The notes: generated from the letters alone by a model not told the origin. 64,000 nt of DNA from Reticulitermes speratus (GCA_021186555.1 JAJKFL010000012.1:2207244-2271243); one strand, 5' to 3'. Counted from the first letter of the stretch, positions 34,861-46,970 are shown. Made by a program: numbers and translations.

Positions 34861-37800
34861 CGATGGAAATCTCAAAGTTAAATAAAACCAGCTTGAATAA
34901 CAATACTGCACATTTCAACATCACTGTGCACAACCTTTGGAACAAAGATTTTCCTGGTGGCTCCACTGGCCAGTTAGAAAGAGCTAGACTCAATCCCTGG
35001 ATACTTAGCTGAGTCAAGACAAAGAATGTTTATTCAAAACAGGTCAACTGGGGACAAAAGTGAATTATAAGATTTGCGTATGAATTCGCATGTCCAAAAT
35101 TTCAGTCATCTCTATGACCAAATAAAATCGTTAGAATTCTATTCCAGATAATGAAACAACTGCATGAATATAAATATTTTGTTGCACAGGTATTATTGGA
35201 TGCCCCACTACTGGCATTCTTACACACCCTGGACAAGAATGCAGTGCACAAAAGCTGGCCACAGCAACTGCTGCAAGACAGTGAATGGTTTGATTTTATG
35301 TGGCTGGAGGGGCATAGACACAAAACACGTGGCTTTCAAATTACAAAAACTAGAACGCAATGACAGGGGTAAAGAATTATGATTCACGAGTTCTACCAAC
35401 AATGTACATTAAATATTCCTGGAATATGGCCATTCTTCCCCACCATCCCAATAAATTACAACATCATAGTCGATAATTCTCAGTACAACAGTTCTGTCTT
35501 TGTCAAACACAGAGGAGCTGTGTCCTACATACACTGTCAACTTTATCTTTTCTTCCCACTACCTTCACACCTTTAAGCCTATTCACTGCATAATTCTTGA
35601 CATCTTCTGAAAAACTGATAAAGAATTATGCAACAAACACAATCCATCAAATTTACTTTCAGTATGACTCATTTTTAACACCCACAAACAGTTGCTACGG
35701 ATCCTCTCATCACTAGGTTAATAACTTATTTTCCTCTCATAGAACCCACACAAAATGCAACCTAAGCATAAATTACGCTCTGTAGAAGGTTCATAGGCAC
35801 ACCAACAGAGGGTGCTGATTGTCACTATCTCACATTATATTTTATTGGAGTTCTATATTTTATTGTTTGTTCAGGTGCTGTGATTCTCAATTTTTAATAA
35901 CAGAAAACTGTTATTTCATTTCATTACAATTTTTGATTGAGTATTGTTTATACTATTTATATTTAGAGGTTCAGATAATTTTGTCTTCCATATAAATTGC
36001 AGGATTTTGTTTCTTTTTAGATTGTCAACTTATTCTTAAAATTATGGTTCACCTGAATATGAAAGTTTGCTTTTGAAACAATGTGCTGTATGTTTTATAC
36101 TCAGTGACGAAGGAGAAAGGATAGAGTGTACAGTAATAATGATTACTTTGGAGATCTTCAAGAAAGCACTCACACTGTAGCGTTTTCTCCTTAACCAGCA
36201 AACGTCGATGTGCAATAAGTAATGTTTCTGGATGTAGCATAAGTTCGCAAGCTGAAGGGAAACACTGAGAGGAAATTCTTCAAATATCATGCATAAAAAC
36301 ATAATATTAACTGCACTACATTCATCTAAAAGATATGGACCCCGACTCACAGTAAACTGGAACAGCAGTAAGTGCTCCACTGCCTGCTCCCATGCTAAAC
36401 GGTCTGCATAGTGACCGGTGATACAGACTGTGTGATATCATTTTATGCTTTCATACAAAAGCAAGCCCAAACATTCCCCTAAACAGTAGAACCATACCTC
36501 CTTGTGAAGCAAAGCTGCCATTCAGAGCTTCGCAGCAGTTGTGCGTACATATGCAGGTGGCTCACCTTCATGGACGACCACAGGTTTATCATATGAAACA
36601 GGAAGTCCTGCAACATACACAGTAATTTTACTTTTAAACTCATCATTGCAATCAACCGCACACATAATAAAAAGGAATTTGTAATGCGAGAATTGAGATT
36701 CTCACAGCGGTATCGAACGTTTGAAAATTTAGGAACTGACAATGACTACTTTCCTTCTGATACTGCCAACACAGCCTACTGTATTTACCAGACTATATTC
36801 ATAATGCAACCCTCCATTCTTTCAGACGATAAATTACAAAAATATTGTCTTACACGCATACTCACGTAAAAACACGATAAACTGTACAATTTTCAGTACC
36901 ACACATTTTCACTATATTAAGTTTGTCAAGCATATCCTCACAATTTATCACCGCCATCATCTTTGAAACTGGTCACATTTTAAAAATAATTCAATGAAAA
37001 ATATGTGGCTACATTTTTGATCTGCCTCAATACAGTTTACATGCTTAGCTCCAAGGTTCATCAGCCATTGCCAATAAACAAAAACCCCAGAAACCAAGAG
37101 CCACAATACAGTTTTTCATTTTCCACAAAATTTACCTTAACATGATTACATGCAAAATTTTAGGAACCTCCATATTAAATACTCAATGGTGTTTGAGTGT
37201 AAATTCCAATACCACACAGGATATATCAGTTTTAAATTCAACCTCCCTTAAAATGCACTAATGCAATACCATGCAAGAAACCTGGCAGCATTTGAGAAAT
37301 TAGTGTTTCTGTTGTGAATCCGGTGAAGTTTAAGTCAAACAGAGGACAAAGTGTTGTACTTCATCCCACAGGATTCCTTCCACATTGTCCCAGGACTACT
37401 TCAAAGTACCTGCAGAAAGTCTCTTATACCTATGAAGCTTCATTTGTGCGAGACAGAGAGAGAAGGAGTTTACAGTTCTGTCAGCATGCCTGCGCATCAT
37501 ATTGACACCGAACCACACTGACAGCCTTAGCAAACACAGCTATCACGTAACTAGGGATGTAAATGTGTTGCAAAATATTACTCAGTTTTGAAGACGGGAA
37601 AATGAGGGTGAGAAGAGGATATTCTAAATAAACAACATTCCTTCCCGCTCTACTGGAGAGAACCATATTACTGAGTTTAGTGGAGGCAGGACAAAATCCC
37701 TAAGAGGGATGTACAGAAATGTACATAACTGGCCGATGTATATGCCATGTCATTAGGAAACTGTACCTTGCACCTTGCAACACATATGCTGCATTGTTCA

Positions 37801-38299
37801 ATGTCACCAGCTTAAAGACCAAACAGATCGCAGGGGCTGCCACTGAACAGTTCAGTGGAGCAAGTGTTAGTCCCTCTCCAGACACTCCACCTGTGTTGAC
37901 TTAATATCTCATATATTGAAAATAATGCCCTGCAGACCCCATATCAATTATAACTTTCTGTTCAGTTTTACGCACACAACACAAACTGCCAAGCATTTTC
38001 TCTCCATTTCAAAGAAACCCACAGTGCCAAAATATGACTGTACTTACAACAGAATATAAACATTTCTGAAAGAGACAAAACACTGCCCAGCCATTCCGAG
38101 GTGACATTACCAGTGGCCACATCCAGGATAACGCAGCTATGATTGGGTATTATGGAACTCAGTTAGCAAGTAATCTGGTCACTATTCTAAGATGCAAAGC
38201 AGGGCTTGGCCACCCTTGAATATATATACTGCCAACATGCATATGTCCTGGTGTACAGATGAACACACACTGGCAGAAGACATGTCAACAAAACAAGCA
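34861..38299. other. Right-arm body, diverged cassette sequence, no gene recognised
   Basis: Short inverted matches to the left arm recur. 34970-35010 and 35085-35110 match the segment around 15640-15710, and 35285-35340 matches 20500-20420. From about 35700 to 38250 I see no strong match inside the window, apart from 36040-36430 (listed separately). ORFs up to 112 codons lack conserved motifs. Confidence 0.4.
36040..36430. repeat. Dispersed repeat related to 47760-48220
   Basis: The segment GCTGAAGGGAAACACTGAG...CTTCAAATATCATGCATAAAAAC at 36240-36300, and what follows, aligns directly with 47870-47990. A second shared piece (TATGTTTTATA...) occurs before it here and after it at 48185, so the two copies are circularly permuted. 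Confidence 0.5.
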
Positions 38300-40640
38300 T
38301 TTTATATTTCCTGTGCAAAGTGACACACTAATATGTGACAGGATGTTGCAAGAACACGAAGGATAGAGATCTGCGGAGCAAAATCATAAAGAGGTGAAAG
38401 GTGCAAGAGGTTGTAGTAACAGAGATAGAGAAGGATCTACTGTTAGACAATTCTCCACACATGCCAATAAATCACACATGAAGTATCTTAAGGCACACGC
38501 AGCCCAGTGCTAAGAGCAAAGAATTTTCATGCATTACCTACCTTCAGCATGGAGATTTTCTACACTGAGCTCGAATGAAGAGCTGCACGCTTATACGCTG
38601 GGATGGGTCTGGGGACGGGGTGAAGAAACGAGAATACATGTCTCTCAGGAAAGTCAATTTTCCCCTAAACAATTTCGAAACAATTCTCTGCCACATGCCA
38701 ACACAACTGCATAAACTGTCACTGAGATGTCCAAGTCCCAGCCTCAAAATCCCAACACGCGCCCCAGAGCCCCTAAGGAATAGCTCCCCACCTGCGACCG
38801 AGCTACCAACTGAGGTGACAGTCCACATGTCCCAAACAACACATTTACTCAGTAGGCATTTGAGGTGCGTAGGCGAAAACTATCAGTCTATCAGCATTAT
38901 GGCAACTAGAAAAAACATGAACCTCGGAAACCTACATCAAGATGGAGGCGTAGAGACCACACAGATCATCTTTTCAGTAGGCAGGTGAGGTGCATAGGCG
39001 AAAACTAGCTATCAGTCTATCAGCATTATGGCAACTAGAAAAAACATGAACCTCGGAAACCTACATCAAGATGGAGGCGTAAAGACCACACAGATCATCT
39101 TTTCAGTAGGCAGGTGAGGTGTGTAGGCGAAAACTAGCTATCAATCTATCAGCATTATGGCAACTAGAAAAAACATGAACCTCGGAAACCTACATCAAGA
39201 TGGAGGCGTAAAGACCACACAGATCATCTTTTCAGTAGGCAGCTGAGGTGCGTAGGCGAAAACTAGCTATCAGTCTATCAGCATTATGGCAACTAGAAAA
39301 AACATGAACCTCGGAAACCTACATCAAGATGGAGGCGTAAAGACCACACAGATCATCTTTTCAGTAGGCAGGTGAGGTGCGTAGGCGAAAACTAGCTATC
39401 AGTCTATCAGCATTATGGCAACTAGAAAAAACATGAACCTCGGAAACCTACATCAAGATGGAGGCGTAAAGACCACACAGATCATCTTTTCAGTAGGCAG
39501 CTGAGGTGCGTAGGCGAAAACTAGCTATCAGTCTATCAGCACTATGGCAACTAGAAAAAACATGAACCTCGGAAACCTACATCAAGATGGAGGCGTAAAG
39601 ACCACACAGATCATCTTTTCAGTAGGCAGGTGAGGTGCGTAGGCGAAAACTATCAGGGTTGCACTATGGCAACTTGAAAACACGACCCTCGGAAAGCATC
39701 CCTTTACCTCGCATACCAACGACAACAGACAGGGGTTGCACAAACTTCATCTCACATCAGCCTATGACAACAGACAGGGCTACTTATGTGATATTTCATT
39801 ACGGCCCAACAGCTCATTCAGTAGGCATGTGAGGTCAGTACACAAACACCATCAGGGCTTGCACGTTGGCAACTTGCACAAACATCAACTCACATCAGCC
39901 TCGGAAGGCCTACAACACCACAAAATGCTCATTACGCACCTCAAGTGTGGTTACTTTAACAGGTGTTTCGATAACCTAATCAGAGGCCCTACACAAACCA
40001 ACTTCTACAATCACATTGTGATCTTGATGTAAAACTGGGCACTTAATTTCTTTAAATGACTACAAAGCCCTTTCCCTTAAAAAAAAAAAAAATATTCAAA
40101 CAACAAAGGGAAATTGCAGGTGGAGAAAAATCAGTTTGAGATGCAGATGGTTCATTTGTACAAGCTGGAAAAGGTTCAAAAGCAATGGTGCAAGACACGG
40201 GATTTGCATGTCAGCCTTCTATGATGCTGGCTGCTGCATCCACATCTAGCCTTCATCCATCTCTCCAACACTGTCAACAAAACATAACATTTCATTATGA
40301 AAAATTAATGAACATAATAATTAACGCGGATTATGGTTTCGCTATCATACCTGAAATCTTGGACATTGTACACCATTCCACTTTAAAAGCCCACAACATT
40401 TCACACACTTGATCTGCCTCCTTCAAATTCCATTCCCTTGGTGCGAGGGGAAAACCTATGCAGGCAGGCTACTCTTTTACATGTTTATACAATAACCTTT
40501 GAAATTTTGAGATCGCAAACCACTGTCTTTTTATTTTCTTCTTGTTCAGCCTGATGATGGCTACTTTAGCTGGCCAAAACATGTAGCTATTCTTAACCTT
40601 CAAGAATAACGTGTTCACAAGGAACACAATGACATTAATC
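38300..40640 (-). repeat. Right-arm mate of the tandem cassettes
   Basis: In inverted orientation, 38315-38400 matches 17000-16920. 38420-38830 matches 19470-19080 or 16880-16560, 39870-40070 matches 16340-16100, 40090-40420 matches 16100-15760, and 40490-40640 matches 17520-17365. Identity is roughly 90 percent by eye. The 129-bp array is an amplification inside it. Confidence 0.7.
38870..39645. repeat. 129-bp tandem array, six units
   Basis: TAGGCGAAAAC recurs at 38870, 38995, 39124, 39253, 39382, 39511 and 39640, a 129-bp period after the first 125-bp step. The left arm holds about one such unit at 16360-16500. Units are nearly identical, so the amplification is recent. Confidence 0.95.
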
Positions 40641-40864
40641 TTCTCATATTGTAAACACAATGGGGATAAATGACATTAAGAAAAAAATACTTTACTGCAA
40701 ACAGTATTTGGAGTCTGGTTAATCATCTGTTTCAGCACAATTTATTTAATCAGCAAAATCATGTAGGGAAAAAAGTTACAGCAGAAACTCTCCAAAATAA
40801 TTTATGCACACAAAAGCAGATAAAAGCAAAATTTTGGTAATTATGGACAATAATTTGACAGTCT

Positions 40865-41043
40865 ACTGAAAACAACCATTTTATGAAATGAACTGCCGAG
40901 GAATTAGAATGTATTTCACTAAATCGAGGTTTTCATTAAATGGAGGTACATTGTTTATATGGAGCTATTGTCGGGACATGAAAAAATAATCACTAAATCT
41001 GGGATTTCACTAAATGCGGGAACATTAAATCGGGGTTTTACTG
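40865..41043. mobile_element. Pogo/Tigger-like MITE, mirrored copy
   Basis: Reverse complement of the MITE at 13319-13475, with the same CAGTAAAACCCCGATTTAA terminus (41043 end). A short extra segment sits near 40942-40960. Left boundary approximate. Confidence 0.5.
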
Positions 41044-41049
41044 TATTTA

Positions 41050-41545
41050 TGACATTATAAAAACTGGTGCGAACTTCTTGAGATACTATCTAACAGGAAA
41101 TGAAAAGCTGAAATGAAATCACCTAATGACGTTCAGGATTTTTGCTGAGACTCAAAAAGAATAAAACGTGGGAGTACTCCAAGGGTCAATTCAAGGATCC
41201 TTACTTTTCATCATGTACACAAAACACCTTCCTCCAAGATTACATACGTTATCTTCTTCTTCTTATACAGGCACTACAACCTCATCCTTTGTAGGTTTTG
41301 GCCTTCTCAACTATATCCTTCCAATTCTTCCTATCCTGGATGCAGTTTCTCCAGTTTTTAACATTTTGAATCCTCAAGTCTGCCATAACATCTTCCCATC
41401 TATTCTTCTATATACGTTATCAAGAGAAATAATATTCACTGATGACTCTAGTGTCTCAATTTCCAGTCAAAATGTTGAATTCGCTTCAGTTTCACAAAGA
41501 GATTTGTCTCGTATAAGTAGATGGTATTACTGCCAATTAAATTGG
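41050..41545 (+). mobile_element. LINE RT fragment (plus), interrupted
   Basis: Inverted mate of the LINE at 12975-13300. MGVLQGSIQGSLLF starts at 41168 and FTDDSSVSIS lies near 41436. Between them lies a 158-bp insertion (41254-41411) with its own target duplication. Confidence 0.75.
41254..41411 (-). mobile_element. Short retro-insertion with 10-bp target duplication
   Basis: Inserted between two copies of ATACGTTATC (41244-41253 and 41412-41421). The left arm has one copy (reverse complement near 13110-13120) and no insert. The sequence begins TTCTTCTTCTTATACAGGC and continues with ACTACAACC-type sequence, which also occurs as fragments near 16927 and 19479. It is probably a truncated 3' end of a retrotransposon; family not identified. 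Confidence 0.65.
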
Positions 41546-41822
41546 TCCTGATACTTTTTATTTATAAAGAGCCGAAACGCGTTGGATAGTAACATGATAT
41601 AGGGAGCAGTTTGCGCCCTGAAAGTTGTGCATTTTGTTGGTGTTTTTTTAAATAATAAAAATGCACGGTGAATTAAGATTAAAGATTGTGAATGCCAAAC
41701 AGGCAGAATTAGTGCATCGATACAAGAACATCAAGACAAAATTACTAAAATCAAATGCGGCAATCTGGTTACAATCATCAAACAGATGCTGCATTTGTGA
41801 AGCACTTTTATATTAGTAAAGG

Positions 41823-41863
41823 ATCCCCGATGATGGCTCGCAAAGAGCCGAAACGCGTTGGAT
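41823..41863 (+). ncRNA. Hammerhead-like motif, altered core
   Basis: Core CCGATGA at 41827-41833 has C where CUGAUGA has U. Helix II is a perfect GGCTC/GAGCC stem with loop GCAAA, then GAAA, helix III ACGCGT, triplet GTT, and helix I ATCC paired with GGAT. The structure is intact; the core change would probably weaken or abolish cleavage. Confidence 0.55.
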
Positions 41864-42098
41864 AGTAACATGATATAGGGAGCAGTTTGCGCCCTGAAAG
41901 TTGTGCATTTTGTTGGTGTTTTTTTAAATAATAAAAATGCACGGTGAATTAAGATTAAAGATTGTGAATGCCAAACAGGCAGAATTAGTGCATCGATACA
42001 AGAACATCAAGACAAAATTACTAAAATCAAATGCGGCAATCTGGTTACAATCATCAAACAGATGCTGCATTTGTGAAGCACTTTTATATTAGTAAAGG

Positions 42099-42139
42099 AT
42101 CCCCGATGATGGCTCGCAAAGAGCCGAAACGCGTTGGAT
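42099..42139 (+). ncRNA. Hammerhead-like motif, second copy
   Basis: Same motif 276 bp downstream, with the same C in the core, so the change predates the tandem copying. The first unit has lost the 5' half of the motif. Confidence 0.55.
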
Positions 42140-43315
42140 AGTAACATGATATAGGGAGCAGTTTGCGCCCTGAAAGTTGTGCATTTTGTTGGCGTTTTTT
42201 TAAATAATAAAAATGCACGGTGAATTAAGATTAAAGATTGGTCCTGATACATAAAGAAATATGAAATTTGTAACAAATAATTCTCCACAATATCCATAAA
42301 GTATTGGCTAGAATGAAAAATATACAGCAGTATATATGAAATCAAAAGTCCTTGGTTTACAAATTGATAACCACCAGAATTCAAACAGTCACACTGATCA
42401 AATGATTCCAAAATTTTGTGGAGCTTGTTATGTAGTTAGATCTGTGTTTCACATCAGTAAACATTGACGCTCTCAAATAATTTGGCCTATTTTCACTCTA
42501 TAATGGAATATGGAATACGTTTCTTCATGCATTTCTTCTTACAGTAGCAAGATATTTACACTAAAAGGAGTTGTTACAATTATGCTAGGTGAAAAACAGA
42601 AATTCATGTACAGGCCTCTAAGACAGTACAGATTATGCATCTCTCATGCAAGTAAACATTTCACTACTGAATTTCACTGTTAATAACCAAGAAAAGTTAA
42701 AAAAAAATCAAGCTGTACATAGTATTAGTACAATAAATAGTCTTCATAAATCAACTGCTAACATTTCAAGCTGGCATCACAAGCCTAATATAAATCGGCA
42801 TTAAGCAAATAATTACATACAAATCTCATTTTATTCTGTTGATGAACTTGTAATATTCAGAAATGACTCAAAATGTCAGTTGCACTAATAATATTTACTA
42901 CACATGAAGATTTCTGTCATTAAGAGTATAAAACATACATATCTGGCAGTCACTTACAGTGGCAACAAATTCTAAGTCATTTCAGTGACACCCCAGTAAA
43001 TATTCCCTGCACTCTGGGAGAACACTAAGCAATTGTCATTAAGTTGCATCCACAGGTGTCATTATACCCCCATGGATGACACACAGCTTATCAAATGAAA
43101 CAGGACAGGACAGTGGTAATTGTCACACATACCTGTACTCCAGACTCCTTCGTAGACTGCACACAGCGGCTGTAATTGTGGGCTTGAGGGGATGCGGCTG
43201 GGGACACAGTGGAAGGAGCACAAGGTGTGTTCTAGGCCAAAACAACTTTTCCTACTGCACTGTGCACAGGCTTTCATGCAAACACAAACTCTTCTGTTGT
43301 TTAATGTAAGGCATG

Positions 43316-43319
43316 CAAG

Positions 43320-43409
<90 letters not shown>

Positions 43410-43416
43410 CACCACT
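43316..43416. repeat. (TAC)n/(CAC)n microsatellite
   Basis: About 27 ACT/TAC triplets (43320-43400) are followed by five CAC triplets. The left-arm mate (about 11875-11905) has only five or six triplets, so the run expanded in one arm after duplication. Confidence 0.95.
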
Positions 43417-44950
43417 AAAACATGCACTTATTCTGAAAAGAGAAATTGGTGGAGTGTGCAAGAAAAGGAAAATTAGTAGACCATAAGAGGGGGAGAACAG
43501 ACACAATATTGGACAGGTTTTGATGAGTGCTGCATGTGAAGCCCATGTATCGGCCTTTTGTGATGCTCTGTGCTGTGGCATCTTAATTTGAGGACACCCA
43601 TGTCACACTGCAACTTCCAGCACTGTCAACAAAGTTACCAAACACTATAGCATATACAGAGGCATTCTAATAAACACATTCAATGTGAAGTATGAAAGTA
43701 CTGTGGTGACAAATTTTTTACACTGTACACTGTACCATGACATTAGAAAGGTTTAGTCTCCAAACCTGGACATAGAATAAACTCCAGTCAGAGAATGTGT
43801 GTTCATAATGTCAGAAGTCACCTATGGGAGATAAATGAACTGGATTAAGGTACAACTGGGCAATGTAAAATGTTTGTTTTCTTCCCACTATTCTCATGCC
43901 TTTTAGCCCATTCTGGAGTATAGCGTATCTTTTCATTACATAGACATATTATAATGAACTGATACAGAATTACACAACAAACACAAGCCGACAAATTTCT
44001 TTAAGTATAACGCATTATTTTCCAACACCCATGAACGAGTAGCTACAGTTCCTCTCAACAGTTTAATACTTTTTTCCTCTCACAGAAAATGCTAACAATG
44101 CATAAATGAATCTTCCTTCTGTAATTAATTGTGAAATCTTAAAGTCATTCACCTGAAACTAACCCATCTCAATCAGCAAATCACTCTCAATTCACCACAA
44201 TTTAAATCTTTAAATAACGGTATAACCCGAGTTCTACAAGCATCTATCGCCAATATTTTCGACTCTATGTGCACCACAAAGTCGTCTTAATTATGCAACA
44301 GGATGGTTATTACGAACACAGAAATTAATTCTGAATCCCCTGCAACGACGAAACAAAATTACACTGATCTGACTGAGTAAACCAGTAACGGACAACATGG
44401 AAACTCAAAGCTATACCGTGACAAAATGGAGGCTTCCGAGTGCACATATTTACAAGTCACTGATTACGAGTCACTCGATGTGCGTACTTAACTAGTAATC
44501 TTCAAAATAAAACCTTAAAAGAAGATGCTAACTTTAGACATAAGACCTGCAATTGATTACGAAACCACCAATAAAGTTTTTCAACATGTGATAAAAGACT
44601 GATACATTATGCAACGAAAACTCATACGCAATCGAAATTATTTTCAATACGATGCATAGTTTAAGAACATGAAGTCTACAAACATCCAATTCCCCATAAT
44701 ACTTCTGACTACTAACGTGATAAAGACACGGGTTTTGGGACCTCAAACTAAGCCCCCTGCACACTCGCCTTTCCGCTGTCCAGAACAGAATGAGATCGTG
44801 GTTAACGGAAGTTTGAATGAGATTTGCAGTGAATGTTAATCCGTGGGCAATTGCGACAGGAAATGACATTATATTCCGACTGTGTTGTCATCTACTTACA
44901 GCGTAATGAAGCACTGCAACTACGGAGAACTGAGAGAAAAACGTCTTTTC

Positions 44951-45656
44951 GACTTCGATACTACCATTCCTCACATAGCCCACCAATTTCCCTGCTTTTT
45001 TGTTTCCGATAGCCAGAATAGCAAGGTAATTTCGTACGGTTTTACCCGTCGAATTTCTCTTGTAGTTTTTATTACTTCTAATTTACTAAACGTCTCCTCA
45101 CCGTTGGCCACTGTTACGTTATCCGATGCGTCCCATTACACCCAACCTTTCCTTCATAGCATATTCTAAAGCGAATGTCAAAACCAATGGAGGAGATATT
45201 CACATAGGTTTACAGCAGAAGCTTGTAACTTTTTTTGGTTCAAAAACTCCGACGTGCTTATTCAATGTCTGCATCCCTACATTCGTTGATTAATTTCAGA
45301 AATTGTCAAATTCACAATAAAAATATTAAATTTAAATAACTGTTCTCCAGAGCGTATCAGCACTGCGAATCTACCAATGAACAACTGTGCCTCTCTTCCC
45401 AAAATTGTCACTCCCAAGTTTTGGGCGTTTATTAGTGAATTTATGATAGGCGAAGAAGTCGCGACAATATGTTAACCTATAAAAATTATATATATAAATA
45501 AAGTAAAATACTGAATTTTGCGCTCTGTGGCCAAAGGTTATATGAGCTGTTATTATGATAGGTTGGTAACGCTGGATCTTACACGCGCCAACTTCATTTG
45601 TATCGAATACTCTCGAAATCTCAAGAATAGTGGGTGGTGTTCAGTCAAAGGAACAA
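44951..45656. other. Intergenic, nothing recognised
   Basis: Beyond the arm boundary. One 95-codon ORF (44882-45169) starts inside the arm and lacks motifs. Confidence 0.4.
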
Positions 45657-45945
45657 ACTAACGCTATGGAGCAGGGTCCTTCTTGAGAAGCTAGCAGGTC
45701 GTCAGCTAGTCAAGACATTCCCCGCGTTTTAAGGAACCCGAAGGTTCATTACTGCATTCACAAGAGCCCGCCACCTGTCCCTATCCTGAGCCATATCAAT
45801 CCAATCATGCCCCCCATTCCCACTTCTTGAAGATCCATTTTAATATTGTCCTCCCATCTACGCCTGGGTCTTTCAAGTGGTCTCCTTCCCTCAGGTCTCC
45901 CCACCAAAATCCTGTATGCACCTCTCTCCTCACCTCAATTTATAC
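45657..45945 (-). mobile_element. LINE 3' end (minus)
   Basis: The reverse complement reads [12 protein letters not shown]-like, GRPRRRW-like and [10 protein letters not shown]-like segments, then the conserved tail to a terminus at about 45657. It is one of the better-kept copies of the family at 24640-25345. Confidence 0.8.
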
Positions 45946-46145
45946 CATGTTTTGCCTTCAGTGTTGGCCACCTTCAATAATGTGTTGCACATAATTACAG
46001 GAAATAAAACTGTAATATTAAATATAGTTACATTTCATGTTACACGAAGAATCACATAATTGTTGCTACTGTGTGTGTTCAATGAAAAAAATGTGTACTG
46101 ACACACTGATGGGTAAACGTAGACCTGTCTGTGCCATGAACAGAG

Positions 46146-46400
46146 GGGAGCAGCAGTGTACCTACAATTACCTTTAACCTCATCACCAGATGCAGGTGAT
46201 TGCTCAACTTCATGCCCTGGCCCCTTTATGCCCAGGGAACAAACCTGCTGTACCCACTGAACAGGCGGCTGGGTGGGTCCCTAGTCTGGTCTGGACATTT
46301 TTTTGGAGGAGAGAATGGTCTCATACACCTGCTGGGTATTGGACCCCGCATAATCTAGCCTGTTGCCTAGTCACTATACTGACTAAGCTATCGCAGCTAC
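46146..46400 (-). mobile_element. tRNA-derived SINE (minus)
   Basis: The minus-strand head has TAGCTTAGTCAGT (A box) near 46385 and GGGTCCAATACCC (B box) near 46340. The body shares the CAGACTAGGGACCCACCCAG-like core with the SINEs at 50185 and 56343. Diverged. Confidence 0.6.
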
Positions 46401-46970
46401 CAAGCACTGACAGAAGTACACCAAGTGGATCTTCACCAAACACGGCCTGCAGCTGGCGACTACAAGTAGAAAACTCAGGGCAGGATAAGGTTGCAGCCTC
46501 TGTGCTCTGTAAAAGCACAGCTCATGACAAGCTCAGTGGCTTGGGACTTTCACTTCTGGAACATTTACTCCATTATTTGGCATCCCACCCTAAAATACAT
46601 AATACTGGCATGGTTTTCGAAAATTATTTAATGAATAATGTTAGAAATTTCCATTCACAAGCAGCTAAACAATCGTTCCCATTTAGCAAAGAAGTTTAAG
46701 AAGCACTGCATCTGTACTCCTAATGCCCTACAGGACAACCCTGGCATGGTGCTTAATCACAGGGCACTTTTACCTGCCTTCATTTTAAACTATCTAAATA
46801 TGGGATGTGGCAGGTACGTATTTTGTCACTGGTGCCAGCAATATTTTCTCTTATTTTTACGTCAATTTTTGATACACTGTGCTGGCAGCTGAATTTCATT
46901 TTGGTACCTTTCAGTCCTATGTAATGAACTGCACTTAATGAATTCTAAAGGTTTCTGACGACGGTATATA
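46401..46970. other. Intergenic, nothing recognised
   Basis: Short ORFs only. The long plus-strand ORF 46190-46699 starts inside the SINE and has no recognisable domain. Confidence 0.4.

Larger units (their letters stand above)
41555..42236 (+). mobile_element. Penelope-like tandem insertion (276-bp units)
   Basis: The element lies between two copies of ATTGGTCCTGATAC (41541-41554 and 42237-42250). The left arm has the single uninterrupted site near 12980-12996. GCCGAAACGC recurs at 41571, 41847 and 42123, an exact 276-bp period, giving about 2.5 units. Each unit has a hammerhead-like motif and an ATG reading MHGELRLKIVNAKQAEL, then NIKTKL and SNAAIW. The last unit stops about 24 nt after this ATG. 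There is no RT. Tandem partial units are usual for PLE terminal repeats and for retrozymes. Confidence 0.8.
40865..44950 (-). repeat. Outer segment of right arm of large inverted duplication
   Basis: Inverted mate of 10445-13475. It is longer because of two insertions with target-site duplications (41254-41411 and 41555-42236) and an expanded trinucleotide run (43316-43416). Homology fades beyond about 44950, near the shared segment CAGCGTAATGAAGCACTGC. No host gene is recognised inside. Confidence 0.8.

Noticed and set aside
38575-38988. 137-codon plus-strand ORF in the right arm
   Set aside because: It runs into the 129-bp repeat and its left-arm mates do not keep the frame.
43062-43581. 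ORFs with polyvaline, polyserine or polythreonine
   Set aside because: Produced by the trinucleotide run; no flanking domain, and the left-arm copy lacks the expansion.
46190-46699. 169-codon plus-strand ORF
   Set aside because: Its first part is the antisense of a tRNA-derived SINE and the rest has no recognisable domain.
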